Source of the DNA: Nitrospira sp.
Lineage (GTDB): Bacteria; Nitrospirota; Nitrospiria; Nitrospirales; Nitrospiraceae
Length of the DNA stretch: 64,000 nt
Direction of reading: 5' to 3'
NCBI GenBank assembly: GCA_030123625.1
Contig: CP126121.1
Coordinates: 2,520,179 to 2,584,178 of the forward strand
In this document: positions 43,975 to 52,356 of the stretch, piece by piece
Position numbering within the stretch: position 1 is the first letter of the stretch
Layout of the letters: the number at the start of each line of letters is the position of its first letter
The notes under the pieces: generated by a model
What the model was told of the DNA's origin: nothing
The model's input: only the letters and a program-made list of their open reading frames with translations
The model's database searches: none
Position numbers and translations under genes: made by a program

Positions 43975-45453
43975 CTATGAAAAGGCGCTGAAGAAAGCCT
44001 GGGCCTTATGGATCGTTTCCTCATATTCGCGCGCCGGATCTGAATCGGCCACGATTCCTGCTCCGACCTGAAGATAGCCGGCGGCGTTACTCATAACCAA
44101 CGTGCGTATTAGGATATTGAAGTCGAGGTCTCCGCTCCAGCTGAGATAGCCCATTGAGCCGGTGTACGGACCGCGGCGTACGGGCTCCAACTCCTCGATA
44201 ATCTCCATGCAGCGGATCTTGGGTACGCCGGTAATCGTTCCACCAGGAAACATGGCTTTCAGCAGGTCGAAACCCGTCGCGTGATCCGTGAGGGAGCCCG
44301 CCACATGCGAGACCAGATGGCTGACATGAGAATATTGCTCCACCGCCATCAATTCATCCACCCGGACGCTTCCGAAACGACAGACTCGGCCGAGATCGTT
44401 CCGCTCAAGGTCGACTAACATGACATGTTCGGCGCGTTCTTTTTCATCGACCCGCAACTCATTGATCAGTCGCTGATCGTCGGCGGTGCTTCTTCCACGA
44501 GGCCTGGTTCCCGCGATCGGTCTCGTATCGGCTCGACGACCCTCCAGGCGCACGAGCCGTTCTGGCGAGGAACTGATGAGCCGGACCGTATCGAACCGGA
44601 GTATCCCTGAGAAAGGCGAGGGATTCAACGCACGCAAGCGACTATAGGCGGAGAGATCGGTTTGAAGGGGTCCTAAAGAAGAGAATGCCGCACAGGTCAC
44701 ATGGAAACGGTGGGAGAGATTGGCTTGATAGATATCACCGGCTGCAATGTATTCCTGGCAACGGCTCACGTTCCGACTATAAACCGCGTGTTCCTGTTCC
44801 GGTGTAAACGTCAGGCGACCGAGATTGCTCCAGTGCGTGTCAGTCTTGTCAGGCCTTGTCAATCTGGCTTCGAATTCAGCCAGTCGATCCCTTCCCTCGC
44901 GAAACAGCTTTTCCCGAGGTTCACCCAAAAATCGTTCGAGCGGCGGACAGAACATGAGCACCAGGCGGTTCAACTCGTGATCGATTGCCGCGACGAGATC
45001 GAAAAATGCGAATTCCAAATCAGGCCCGGCAAGATCGTCGAAAGCCAAGGACGGCAACTTCTCGAACTTGCGTGCGAGGTCATAACTCAAGTAACCGACG
45101 GCTCCCCCGAAAAATGGTGGAACATCGGAAGGACGAACGATCCGCTGGCGGTTCAGAATGTGACCCAAGTGTTGGAACGGAGATGTGCCTGAGTTCATGT
45201 GGCCTTCAATCGATCGGCACACAAACGTATCACCCTTCCCGTACAACGTGTGATAGGGATCGGCGCCAAAATACGAATACCGCCCCATGGCACCCTCGCC
45301 GTTGCCGCTCTCAAAGAGAAACGAAGGGTGCCGAGCCGAGGCGATCTTCGCGTACAGTTCAAACGGGCTGGCTACAGGAGAGGGGCGCGATAGGATGAGA
45401 GGTGAAGGAGAACCGTCCAAAAATGGGATCGACGAAGGTGAAGTTCTCGGCAT
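43975..45453 (-). CDS. pabB: Chorismate-utilising synthase component I (PabB/TrpE family)
   Basis: The 492-residue protein has an N-terminal TrpE/PabB domain and a C-terminal chorismate-binding core: LISSSPERLVRLEGRR, PIAGTRPRGRS, DEKERAEHVMLVDLERNDLGRVC, FPGGTITGVPKIRCMEIIEELEP and GPYTGSMGYLSWSGDLDFN. It makes aminodeoxychorismate or anthranilate using ammonia from a glutaminase partner. PIAGT (Ala, not the Lys of E. coli PabB PIKGT) is the form seen in anthranilate synthases and in some PabB proteins. The adjacent pabC-like gene argues for p-aminobenzoate synthesis. An in-frame GTG at 45486 is the alternative start. Confidence 0.82.
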   Translation of the reverse strand: MPRTSPSSIPFLDGSPSPLILSRPSPVASPFELYAKIASARHPSFLFESGNGEGAMGRYSYFGADPYHTLYGKGDTFVCRSIEGHMNSGTSPFQHLGHILNRQRIVRPSDVPPFFGGAVGYLSYDLARKFEKLPSLAFDDLAGPDLEFAFFDLVAAIDHELNRLVLMFCPPLERFLGEPREKLFREGRDRLAEFEARLTRPDKTDTHWSNLGRLTFTPEQEHAVYSRNVSRCQEYIAAGDIYQANLSHRFHVTCAAFSSLGPLQTDLSAYSRLRALNPSPFSGILRFDTVRLISSSPERLVRLEGRRADTRPIAGTRPRGRSTADDQRLINELRVDEKERAEHVMLVDLERNDLGRVCRFGSVRVDELMAVEQYSHVSHLVSHVAGSLTDHATGFDLLKAMFPGGTITGVPKIRCMEIIEELEPVRRGPYTGSMGYLSWSGDLDFNILIRTLVMSNAAGYLQVGAGIVADSDPAREYEETIHKAQAFFSAFS

Positions 45454-45615
45454 AGTCGGCGCATTCCAACCCGAAAGCGAGATCACTATACCGCACCGAT
45501 TTCTGCGCGCATAGGCCTCTAACCGCTTGACATTCCAAACATGGTTTTGCTTAAATTGCGAACCCCATCAGGGGCAGAGTTCTGCTCACGTGCTCTCGCC
45601 GTCCGTGGGTTTGGG

Positions 45616-45861
45616 ATGCCCCCTCAACAAGATCCCTTATATACGGGGCTTGGTCAGGCCGTTCGAATCGGAACGGAACTGCTGGCTGCGCTGATCGTCG
45701 GAGGTGGGCTTGGATGGGTCGTCGATACATATCTCTTCGGGACCACTCCGTGGGGACTCGTCATGGGATTGGTCTTCGGTTTGGCTGCGGGTATGAGGAA
45801 CGCTTATCGATCGGCACAGCGGTGGCAAGGCCCGTCGGACAACGCGAATAAGCAGGAGTAG
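45616..45861 (+). CDS. ATP synthase protein I / AtpZ-like
   Basis: The 81-residue product has two membrane spans (LLAALIVGGGLGWVVDTYLFG and WGLVMGLVFGLAAGMRNAY) with the GxGWxxD and GxxxGxxxA pattern of AtpI/AtpZ-type assembly proteins that precede F0 genes. These help build the c-ring and may handle magnesium or calcium transport. The start at 45616 (MPPQQD) is preferred over an in-frame TTG-type extension from 45541. The next gene, atpB, starts two bases after the stop. Confidence 0.8.
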   Translation: MPPQQDPLYTGLGQAVRIGTELLAALIVGGGLGWVVDTYLFGTTPWGLVMGLVFGLAAGMRNAYRSAQRWQGPSDNANKQE

Positions 45862-45863
45862 TC

Positions 45864-46613
45864 ATGGAAGAAAGTCCCCTCCATCAGTTCGAACTTCATA
45901 ACTGGATCCCGATCTCGTTCGGCGGAGTGGATATTTCCATCAATCAAGCCGTCGTTTTCATGTGGATTATTGTCGCCCTCGCGTCGATGGTCATGGTGAT
46001 GGCGGGATCGTCGCGCAGACTGGTACCCGGCAAATTGCAAAGCCTGGCGGAAATGATGGTGGAGTTCATTCGCAACATGATCCTGGATACGATGGGGAAG
46101 GAGGGCATGCGATTTTTCCCGTTCGTCGCCACTCTCTTCTTATTTATTCTTTTCTCAAATTATATTGGGCTGATTCCCGGTACCTATACAGTGACGAGTC
46201 AGATCATTGTGACGGCTGCGTTCTCTTTCTTGGTGTACGGAATCAGCTTGGTTATTGGATTCTGGTTACATGGGATAAAGTTTTTGGGCATTCTCGTTCC
46301 GCCTGGGACTCCCGGATGGCTGGTGCCGTTGATGATCCCGATCGAGATCATTAGTCAGATCGCACGGCCTGTTTCGTTGGCCGTTCGGTTGTTCGCCAAT
46401 ATGACGGCAGGCCATGTGATGCTCGCGGTGCTGTTCAGCCTCACGATTGGTGGGGGACTATTGATCGGATGGTTGCCCTTTGTGTTTACGGTGGCGATCT
46501 ACGGACTGGAGTTTGGTATCGCATTCATCCAAGCCTATATTTTTACCATCTTGACCTGTGTCTACTTGGGAGACGCGTTTCATTTGCATGGTCATGAGGA
46601 GCACGCGCATTAG
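45864..46613 (+). CDS. atpB: F0F1 ATP synthase subunit a
   Basis: Membrane stator subunit that forms the two proton half-channels. The 249-residue product has five to six spans and the conserved arginine in PVSLAVRLFANMTAGHVML, which faces the c-ring carboxylate. LIGWLPFVFTVAIYGLEFGIAFIQAYIF completes the channel helices. A strong AGGAG lies upstream. Ends with a His-rich tail (HLHGHEEHAH). Second gene of an F0-only cluster. Confidence 0.95.
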   Translation: MEESPLHQFELHNWIPISFGGVDISINQAVVFMWIIVALASMVMVMAGSSRRLVPGKLQSLAEMMVEFIRNMILDTMGKEGMRFFPFVATLFLFILFSNYIGLIPGTYTVTSQIIVTAAFSFLVYGISLVIGFWLHGIKFLGILVPPGTPGWLVPLMIPIEIISQIARPVSLAVRLFANMTAGHVMLAVLFSLTIGGGLLIGWLPFVFTVAIYGLEFGIAFIQAYIFTILTCVYLGDAFHLHGHEEHAH

Positions 46614-46651
46614 CGCATGCGGGTTTAGCAAAAAGGGAGGAGTAAGACATA

Positions 46652-46882
46652 ATGGATTCAGCAGCAGCAGGATTGATCGGTATGGGATGTGCCGCGGCCG
46701 GATTTGCGGGGGCCGGCGTTGGGATCGGCTACATCTTCGGGAAAATGATTGAAGTGGTGGCACGCCAGCCTGAGGCAGAAGCCCGCGTCACGAAGTACAT
46801 GTGGATCGGGTTCGCGCTGGTAGAAGCCATTGCGCTGTACGGCTTGGTCATCGCCTTCATCATCATGGGCTTCCGGAAATAG
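46652..46882 (+). CDS. atpE: F0F1 ATP synthase subunit c
   Basis: The 76-residue c-ring subunit forms a two-helix hairpin: helix one has GCAAAGFAGAGVGIGYIFGK, the polar loop has ARQPEAE, and helix two carries the ion-binding Glu in FALVEAIALYGLVIAF. Glu followed by Ala-Ile rather than a sodium-type Glu-Ser/Thr, with no polar Gln in helix one, suggests proton coupling. The start has GGGAGGAG upstream. Confidence 0.95.
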   Translation: MDSAAAGLIGMGCAAAGFAGAGVGIGYIFGKMIEVVARQPEAEARVTKYMWIGFALVEAIALYGLVIAFIIMGFRK

Positions 46883-46886
46883 GGAC

Positions 46887-46950
46887 AGGCTTAGGTTTAG
46901 GTCAAGGCCGAGGAGGGAATGGATCTCAACCTCAGCCTGAACCTCAGCCT
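46887..46950 (+). repeat. Imperfect inverted repeat between atpE and atpF
   Basis: AGGCTTAGGTTTAGG (46887-46901) and CCTGAACCTCAGCCT (46936-46950) can pair with 13 Watson-Crick pairs, one G-U and one mismatch, around a 34-base loop. The right half is itself built of repeated CCTCAGCCTGAA units. It follows the atpE stop by a few bases, so it could form an intercistronic mRNA hairpin that adjusts the c:b expression ratio. Confidence 0.45.
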
Positions 46951-46964
46951 TCCTGAAAGAAACC

Positions 46965-47468
46965 ATGCCACAGTTTGAATCAACCTTTTTTTCTTCATTG
47001 ATTTTCTGGGAGGTCATCTCGTTCGGTATTCTCTTGTTCGTGCTCTATAAGTACGCATTTCCCGGCATCTTGAGCGCCTTGGAAGAGCGCGAAAAGAAAA
47101 TTAAAGACAGCCTCGATCAGGCCGAGCAACATCGATCCGAAGCGGAGCGACGGCTCAAAGAGTATGAGGCCAAGCTCAATGCGGCAGGGAAAGAAGCTGA
47201 GAGCATTCTCGCGGCGGCAAAAGAACGCGCTCAACGGTTGCTCGATGAAAACGAACAACGGTTGACCGCGGAGGCGGAGCGTATCAAGGGTGATGCGACG
47301 CGCGAGATCGAACAAGAGCGCCGTAAAGCGCTACAAGATATTCGAACACAGACGACGGAACTGGCCCTTATGGTAGCCGAAAAAGTGGTGCAACGGAGTT
47401 TGACAGAAGCCGATCAGCGAAAATTCGCGGACGAAGCACTCTCGGCGCTTTCCAAGTCTTACCGATAA
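46965..47468 (+). CDS. atpF: F0F1 ATP synthase subunit b
   Basis: Peripheral stalk subunit of 167 residues. A single N-terminal membrane span (LIFWEVISFGILLFVLYKYAF) is followed by a long right-handed coiled coil (ALEEREKKIKDSLDQAEQHR onward) and a delta-binding C-terminal part. The homology is clear despite low sequence conservation in the family. This is the last gene of the F0 group. atpHAGDC would normally follow but a convergent larE lies there instead. Confidence 0.92.
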   Translation: MPQFESTFFSSLIFWEVISFGILLFVLYKYAFPGILSALEEREKKIKDSLDQAEQHRSEAERRLKEYEAKLNAAGKEAESILAAAKERAQRLLDENEQRLTAEAERIKGDATREIEQERRKALQDIRTQTTELALMVAEKVVQRSLTEADQRKFADEALSALSKSYR

Positions 47469-47495
47469 TAATGCGTCATCAATTGCAGGGTGGGG

Positions 47496-48305
47496 TCAAC
47501 TCAGAGCGACTCCACCCGGCCGATAGCCTTCCAAATCCAGCGTCACGAATTTGAACCCCAGCGCTTTCAGCCTCGCACTGATCTCTGCGCACCGATCTGA
47601 TTCCATCAACCGAGGGAGTTCGTCCGGTGCCAATTCAATCCGCGCGATCTCCCCATGGTTTCGAACCCGAAAATGACGGAATCCCCGGCGATGGAGCACG
47701 GCTTCCGCTCTTTCGACGCGGCGTAGTTGTTCGCTGGTAATCATGATTCCACGCGGAATCCTTGACGAAAGACAAGCAGCGGCCGGCTTGTCCCAATTCG
47801 AAAGCCCCAGCTCTTTGGCAAGAATACGGATGTTGGCCTTTGATAGTTCGGCCTCCACGAGCGGGCTGCGCACTCCCCATTCCCGTGCGGCTTTGATGCC
47901 GGGGCGATCATCTCCCAGGTCGTCCAGATTGGTTCCATCAACGACATAGGCGGCAGCCTTGGATTGCCGCACATTCCCAAGGAGTCGGTACAGGTCGGTC
48001 TTACAGTGAAAACAGCGAGTCGCGTCATTTCTCACGAAGTCATCAATGATCAACTGATCCGTCTGTACGGTTTCATGGCGGGCGCCGATCTCCTGAGCGA
48101 CCCGTTCGGCGGCTTCCAACTCGATGGATGGAAACGTCGGTGAGATGGCCGTGATGCCGATTACCTTCTCCTGGAGTTGGTCGTGCGCAACTTTAAGCAC
48201 GAAGGTGCTGTCGATTCCGCCGGAATATGCGACCACGACCGAGCCCATCTCCATCAGAAGAGTTCGGAGCCGGTGGAGCTTCTGTTGAAGAAGGGCCGCT
48301 TGCAT
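47496..48305 (-). CDS. larE: ATP-dependent sacrificial sulfur transferase LarE
   Basis: Donates a sulfur from its own cysteine when building the nickel-pincer nucleotide cofactor. The 269-residue product has the PP-loop SGGIDS (residues 28-33) and C178 in PAAACLSSRIPRG, the sacrificial cysteine position (C176 in L. plantarum LarE). A GGAAG site precedes the ATG at 48305. An upstream in-frame ATG at 48320 is possible. No larB or larC gene is nearby, so partners must be elsewhere if the cofactor is made. Other PP-loop sulfur transferases of the same family are a possible alternative. Confidence 0.85.
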   Translation of the reverse strand: MQAALLQQKLHRLRTLLMEMGSVVVAYSGGIDSTFVLKVAHDQLQEKVIGITAISPTFPSIELEAAERVAQEIGARHETVQTDQLIIDDFVRNDATRCFHCKTDLYRLLGNVRQSKAAAYVVDGTNLDDLGDDRPGIKAAREWGVRSPLVEAELSKANIRILAKELGLSNWDKPAAACLSSRIPRGIMITSEQLRRVERAEAVLHRRGFRHFRVRNHGEIARIELAPDELPRLMESDRCAEISARLKALGFKFVTLDLEGYRPGGVALS

Positions 48306-48324
48306 GATATGAGCTTCCATGAGT

Positions 48325-49710
48325 CTAGTTGCGAACTTTCGCCTTTGCGATATTGCCGACCACGACGAGCGCGTAGTGCTGAGGGTCCAGGTACTGTTTG
48401 GCCACGCGCTGCACATCCTCTTTTGTCACTCGTTCAATCCATTTTGGGTACTGACTAAAATAGTCGAGCCCCAACCCAAAAAATTCTACTTGTGCCAAGA
48501 CTGTCGCCAACTTCGCCGTAGTATCCAGCCGTAAGGGAAAGCTGCCCATCAAAAATGATTTGGCATCAGCCAATTCTTGATCGCTCACCGGAGCCTCTCG
48601 GATCGCCTTCATTTCAGCCAAGGCGCTGGTAATGGCCTGATTGGTGGTTTCAGTACGAGTTTGGAGGTTGATCCAGAAAGAGCCCGGCATCGATCGGGCA
48701 TCGTAATGACTGGTAATGCCATAGGCAAGCCCCTGCTTGTCTCGAATGCTATCCATGAGTCGTGAGGAAAATCCCCCGGCCCCTAGCACATGGTTCATGA
48801 CGGTGACGGCATAAAAATCCGGGTTGGTCCGACTGATTCCATGGTGACCGATCACAATAGTCGATTGCGTCAGATCCTTTTCGATGAGCTGCACAATTTT
48901 TTTGTCGATGACACCCGGCTTCTTAACCGTTCTGGGTTGCACCGCCCCTTTTTTCCAGGATCCGAAATGGGTTTGGACGAGCGTCGTCGCTTGTTCCACC
49001 GTGACATCACCGACGATGGCGAGGATGATTTGATTGGGAAGATATTCTTTGGCGTAGAAGGTCTGCACATCCGCCACGGTGATCTTGCCTAACGTATCCT
49101 CCGTCCCGTTGACCGGCCAACGATAGGGGTGATTCTGAAAGACCAACTGATTGAAGGTCTTCATAGCGACATGCCCAGGATCGTCCTTATCGCTGGCAAT
49201 TTCTCCGAGAATCTGCGCTCGGACGCGTTCGAACTCTGGTTTGGGAAAAGCGGGGCGCTGGAGAATATCGGCGAGAAGGGTGAACCCCAGGTCGATGTCC
49301 TTCTTCAGTATGCGCGCCGACGCGGTCGTGAAATCTTCGTCCGCCTGGACTCCCAATGAACCTCCGACGAAGTCAATCTGTTCCGCCAACTGTTTAGAGG
49401 ATCTGGTTGTGGTGCCTTCATCGAGGAGGCTGGCGACTAAATTCGCCAGACCGGCCCTTTCCGGAGGATCCTGCGCTGAGCCGGTCTTGATAAGGGCATG
49501 GATTTCAACGATGGGAACGAAATGTTGCTCCAACACGAGAACGGTCATTCCATTCGGGGTGATGAACCTGGTGGGCGAAATGTCCGCGGCGTCGCTTGAA
49601 CTCGCGGCGCACAGGCTGCACAGAGCCAACATTACCATGCTGGTTACCGACCAGCGTGAAATGGAACGAGGAGCGGGAGAATGGCGTGTTTGGTGTCTTG
49701 GCTCGGCCAT
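48325..49710 (-). CDS. M16-family peptidase homologue, inactive-type subunit
   Basis: The 461-residue secreted protein (signal segment SVTSMVMLALCSLCAASSSDA) has the two-lobed M16 fold. The zinc motif HxxEH is lost. The aligned positions read N90, A93 and S94 in GLANLVASLLDEGT. The second-domain Arg/Tyr element region (GLAYGITSHYD) is present. In bacterial M16B pairs, the non-catalytic partner lacks zinc ligands and supplies this substrate-binding region. It is preceded at a 10-base distance by the catalytic partner (49721-51133), supporting a heterodimer. Confidence 0.87.
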   Translation of the reverse strand: MAEPRHQTRHSPAPRSISRWSVTSMVMLALCSLCAASSSDAADISPTRFITPNGMTVLVLEQHFVPIVEIHALIKTGSAQDPPERAGLANLVASLLDEGTTTRSSKQLAEQIDFVGGSLGVQADEDFTTASARILKKDIDLGFTLLADILQRPAFPKPEFERVRAQILGEIASDKDDPGHVAMKTFNQLVFQNHPYRWPVNGTEDTLGKITVADVQTFYAKEYLPNQIILAIVGDVTVEQATTLVQTHFGSWKKGAVQPRTVKKPGVIDKKIVQLIEKDLTQSTIVIGHHGISRTNPDFYAVTVMNHVLGAGGFSSRLMDSIRDKQGLAYGITSHYDARSMPGSFWINLQTRTETTNQAITSALAEMKAIREAPVSDQELADAKSFLMGSFPLRLDTTAKLATVLAQVEFFGLGLDYFSQYPKWIERVTKEDVQRVAKQYLDPQHYALVVVGNIAKAKVRN

Positions 49711-49720
49711 TATGATTCTT

Positions 49721-51133
49721 CTATGACTTCCCTTCATGGACGGCTGTGGGAAGCGAGTCCGAGGGAGCAGGGGGCAAAGGAATGAGAATTCCGACGGTCC
49801 GATTGTCTGGGGTGAGATATTGCTTCGCAACACGCTGGATGTCCTTTGCCGTAACCGCATGGATGCGTTCCACGAATTGATCGATCCGTCGCCAGCCCGC
49901 GCCGACGGATTCCGCTTGCCCTATCAACATGGCATGACGAAAATTCGAATCTTGCTCGAAGATGCGCGCCGCCTCAACTTGGTTCTTGGCCCGTTGCAGT
50001 TCCTGCTCGGACGGCGGCTCATTCTGCAGCCGAAGGATTTCGCGCTGGATGGCTTCTTCGACCCCTTCGATCTTCGCGCCCGGGTTCACCAGTGAGTAGA
50101 AATAAAACAGGCCGGGATCCGTCTGCAGCACACTGTACTCAGCGCCGACCGCCAACGAATTCTTCTGGTCATAGACCAAGCTCTGGTAGAGCCGGGAGCT
50201 TTTTCCGTGAGACAGGATCGATTCGAGGATGTCGAGAGCATACGAATCCTCGCTCGAATAGTTGGGTACGCGAAACCCCATCATGACAAACGGGACCTGC
50301 GCTTCGCGCTTCAGGAGAAATCGGCGTTCGCCTCGCTGTTCCGGTTCCGGCGGCAAGGCTTGCTTGGGGAAAGGGCCTCTGGGTATCGGTTCAAACAGAC
50401 GTTTGATCGTCGGAAGGAGAGATTCGGTTTTGATATCGCCCACGACCACTAGTGTGGCATTGTTGGGAGAGTAAAAGGTATCGTAGTGGCGTTGTAAGTC
50501 TTCGAGAGACATCGCATCGAGATCGGCGAACCATCCGATGACGGGCCAATGGTAGGGATGGCTGAGAAAGGCCTGGGCAAACAACGCTTCAACCAGTGCA
50601 CCCTGCGGATCATCCTCGGATCTGAGCCGGCGTTCTTCTTTTACGACCTCGCGCTCGGTCTGGAACTCGCTGTTATCCAGGATGAGGCCCTGCATTCGGT
50701 CGGCCTCCAGTTCGAGTGCCAGTCCGACACGATCAGCCGCCACGTTCTCAAAGTAGGCGGTAAAGTCTTGGCTGGTAAATGCGTTGTCAATCCCACCGTT
50801 CTTTCTGATGATTCGAGAAAACGAGCCTTTTGGATGTCTTGCCGTGCCTTTGAACATCATATGTTCGAGCATGTGTGAAAGTCCTGCCCGCCCCATGACC
50901 TCGTTTCGCGAACCGACTCTGTACCACACCTGCACCGTGGCCACCGGAGCCTTGGGCACCTCGACCAGCAGCACTTTCATGCCGTTTGTGAGGATGTACT
51001 CGCTCGGTTCTGCTGAGAGCGAGATCGAGGTCGATCCGGAGACGAGAAACGCCGCTAATAACGCTAATAAGAAGTGGATACGCCAATGATTCTGAATAGT
51101 CCGCATGATCATGATGAGGGTAGAACTCGCCAT
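49721..51133 (-). CDS. M16-family zinc metallopeptidase, catalytic subunit
   Basis: The 470-residue protein is the catalytic partner. The inverted zinc motif is intact as H87-M-L-E90-H91 in GLSHMLEHMMFKGT, with the distal Glu in TEREVVKEERR. A signal peptide or anchor (RIHFLLALLAAFLVSGSTSISLS) directs it to the periplasm. It probably degrades peptides together with the inactive partner downstream. Its start is within a few bases of the rlmN stop, suggesting a minus-strand unit rlmN-M16-M16. Several in-frame ATG codons (51112, 51106) could also serve as starts. Confidence 0.9.
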   Translation of the reverse strand: MASSTLIMIMRTIQNHWRIHFLLALLAAFLVSGSTSISLSAEPSEYILTNGMKVLLVEVPKAPVATVQVWYRVGSRNEVMGRAGLSHMLEHMMFKGTARHPKGSFSRIIRKNGGIDNAFTSQDFTAYFENVAADRVGLALELEADRMQGLILDNSEFQTEREVVKEERRLRSEDDPQGALVEALFAQAFLSHPYHWPVIGWFADLDAMSLEDLQRHYDTFYSPNNATLVVVGDIKTESLLPTIKRLFEPIPRGPFPKQALPPEPEQRGERRFLLKREAQVPFVMMGFRVPNYSSEDSYALDILESILSHGKSSRLYQSLVYDQKNSLAVGAEYSVLQTDPGLFYFYSLVNPGAKIEGVEEAIQREILRLQNEPPSEQELQRAKNQVEAARIFEQDSNFRHAMLIGQAESVGAGWRRIDQFVERIHAVTAKDIQRVAKQYLTPDNRTVGILIPLPPAPSDSLPTAVHEGKS

Positions 51134-51134
51134 G

Positions 51135-52220
51135 CTAACAACGAGTTTCGATAGGTGTCAAGGTAAGGGCGCAGGAGGGGTTACTGGAGAGTTCTCCAAG
51201 TTGTCCGCAGGCGCCGAATACGTCCCGTCCACGGCTCTTTCGAACAAACGCATCGAGGCCGGCGTCGCGGAGGAGGGATTGAAAGCAAAGAATCGCTCGT
51301 TCGGACGGGCGATGGAAAGGACTGGTTGGAAATTCATTGAACGGAATCAAATTGATCTTGCACCGCATGCCTCTCAGCAATTGAACGAGCCTGCGGGCAT
51401 CAGTCGCATGATCGTTTACACCGGCGAGCAATACATATTCGAAAGTCAGTCGTTGGTGAGAGGCGAGCGGATAGCGGCGACAGGCAGCCAGAAGAGAACT
51501 CAGTGAAGCAATTTCGCTGGCCGCAGGCATCAGCTCTCGCCGCTGTTCTTCTGTAGTGGCATTGAGTGAGATGGCGAGATTGACGCCCAGCGCCGCGACG
51601 TCCGGGAGACGGGACGCCAGCCCCGCCGTCGACACCGTCACGCGTCTACGCGACCATCCAAGGCCCCACGACTTGTTGGTCAAGGCGGTTACGGCAGCCT
51701 TGAGACAATCCAAATTGGCCAGGGGTTCTCCCATCCCCATGAACACGAGATTCGTAATGTGTTCATCGGAACGCAGCATATCTTGTGCGGTGAGGATCTG
51801 ATCGATGATCTCATGGAGCTTGAGGTTGCGTTTAAGTCCCATTCGTCCGGTCAGGCAAAACCCGCAATCCAACATACAACCGACCTGAGTTGACACGCAG
51901 AGCGTCAGCCGATCCTCATCCGGGATCAGGACGGCTTCAATCGACATGCCGTCGTTGAGCGTCAACAGCAATTTACGCGTCCCGTCCCGGGAAGACAGAA
52001 CCGCGACATGGGGCGAGCGTCCGATCGTGGCCGATTGAGACAGCGCTATGCGATCGTGCATAGGGAGATCAGTCATGTCGGTGATCGTTCGAAGTCGCCG
52101 TTGATAGATCCAGCGCAAGATTTGCTTTGCACGATAGTCAGGCCAGCGATGCGTGCGGACAAACTTCACCATCTGCGGTTCGGTGAAGCTCAAGAGCGTT
52201 GTCACGGTAGCGGGAGTCAT
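51135..52220 (-). CDS. rlmN: 23S rRNA (A2503-C2)/tRNA (A37-C2) methyltransferase RlmN
   Basis: Radical-SAM enzyme that methylates C2 of A2503 in 23S rRNA and A37 in some tRNAs. The 361-residue product has C115-x3-C119-x2-C122 (GCMLDCGFCLTG) for the 4Fe-4S cluster, FMGMGEPLANLD, and the resolving cysteine in DVFGACGQL near the C-terminus. The methyl-carrying cysteine is also in this C-terminal and radical-SAM region. The start at 52220 (MTPATV) is preferred over an upstream in-frame ATG at 52298, because the extra lead is not conserved-looking. Confidence 0.92.
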   Translation of the reverse strand: MTPATVTTLLSFTEPQMVKFVRTHRWPDYRAKQILRWIYQRRLRTITDMTDLPMHDRIALSQSATIGRSPHVAVLSSRDGTRKLLLTLNDGMSIEAVLIPDEDRLTLCVSTQVGCMLDCGFCLTGRMGLKRNLKLHEIIDQILTAQDMLRSDEHITNLVFMGMGEPLANLDCLKAAVTALTNKSWGLGWSRRRVTVSTAGLASRLPDVAALGVNLAISLNATTEEQRRELMPAASEIASLSSLLAACRRYPLASHQRLTFEYVLLAGVNDHATDARRLVQLLRGMRCKINLIPFNEFPTSPFHRPSERAILCFQSLLRDAGLDAFVRKSRGRDVFGACGQLGELSSNPSCALTLTPIETRC

Positions 52221-52339
52221 TGGCGAGTCCGCAAACTCCGTTCGAAACCAGAAGCCTACCATAGCGGAAGCCATACCGCATACGGTTATGTCCATCATAA
52301 TAGGGTCCTGAAACTTCTTCCATTGCTGACGGCTCCGTA

Positions 52340-52345
52340 TATAAT
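52340..52345 (+). promoter_or_regulatory. Perfect -10 box upstream of slt
   Basis: TATAAT lies 12 bases before the first ATG (52357) and 27 before the second (52372). No good -35 is seen at 17 bases. If used, transcription starts near 52352, favouring either a very short leader or the second ATG. Confidence 0.35.
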
Positions 52346-52356
52346 GAATCCGGCAG

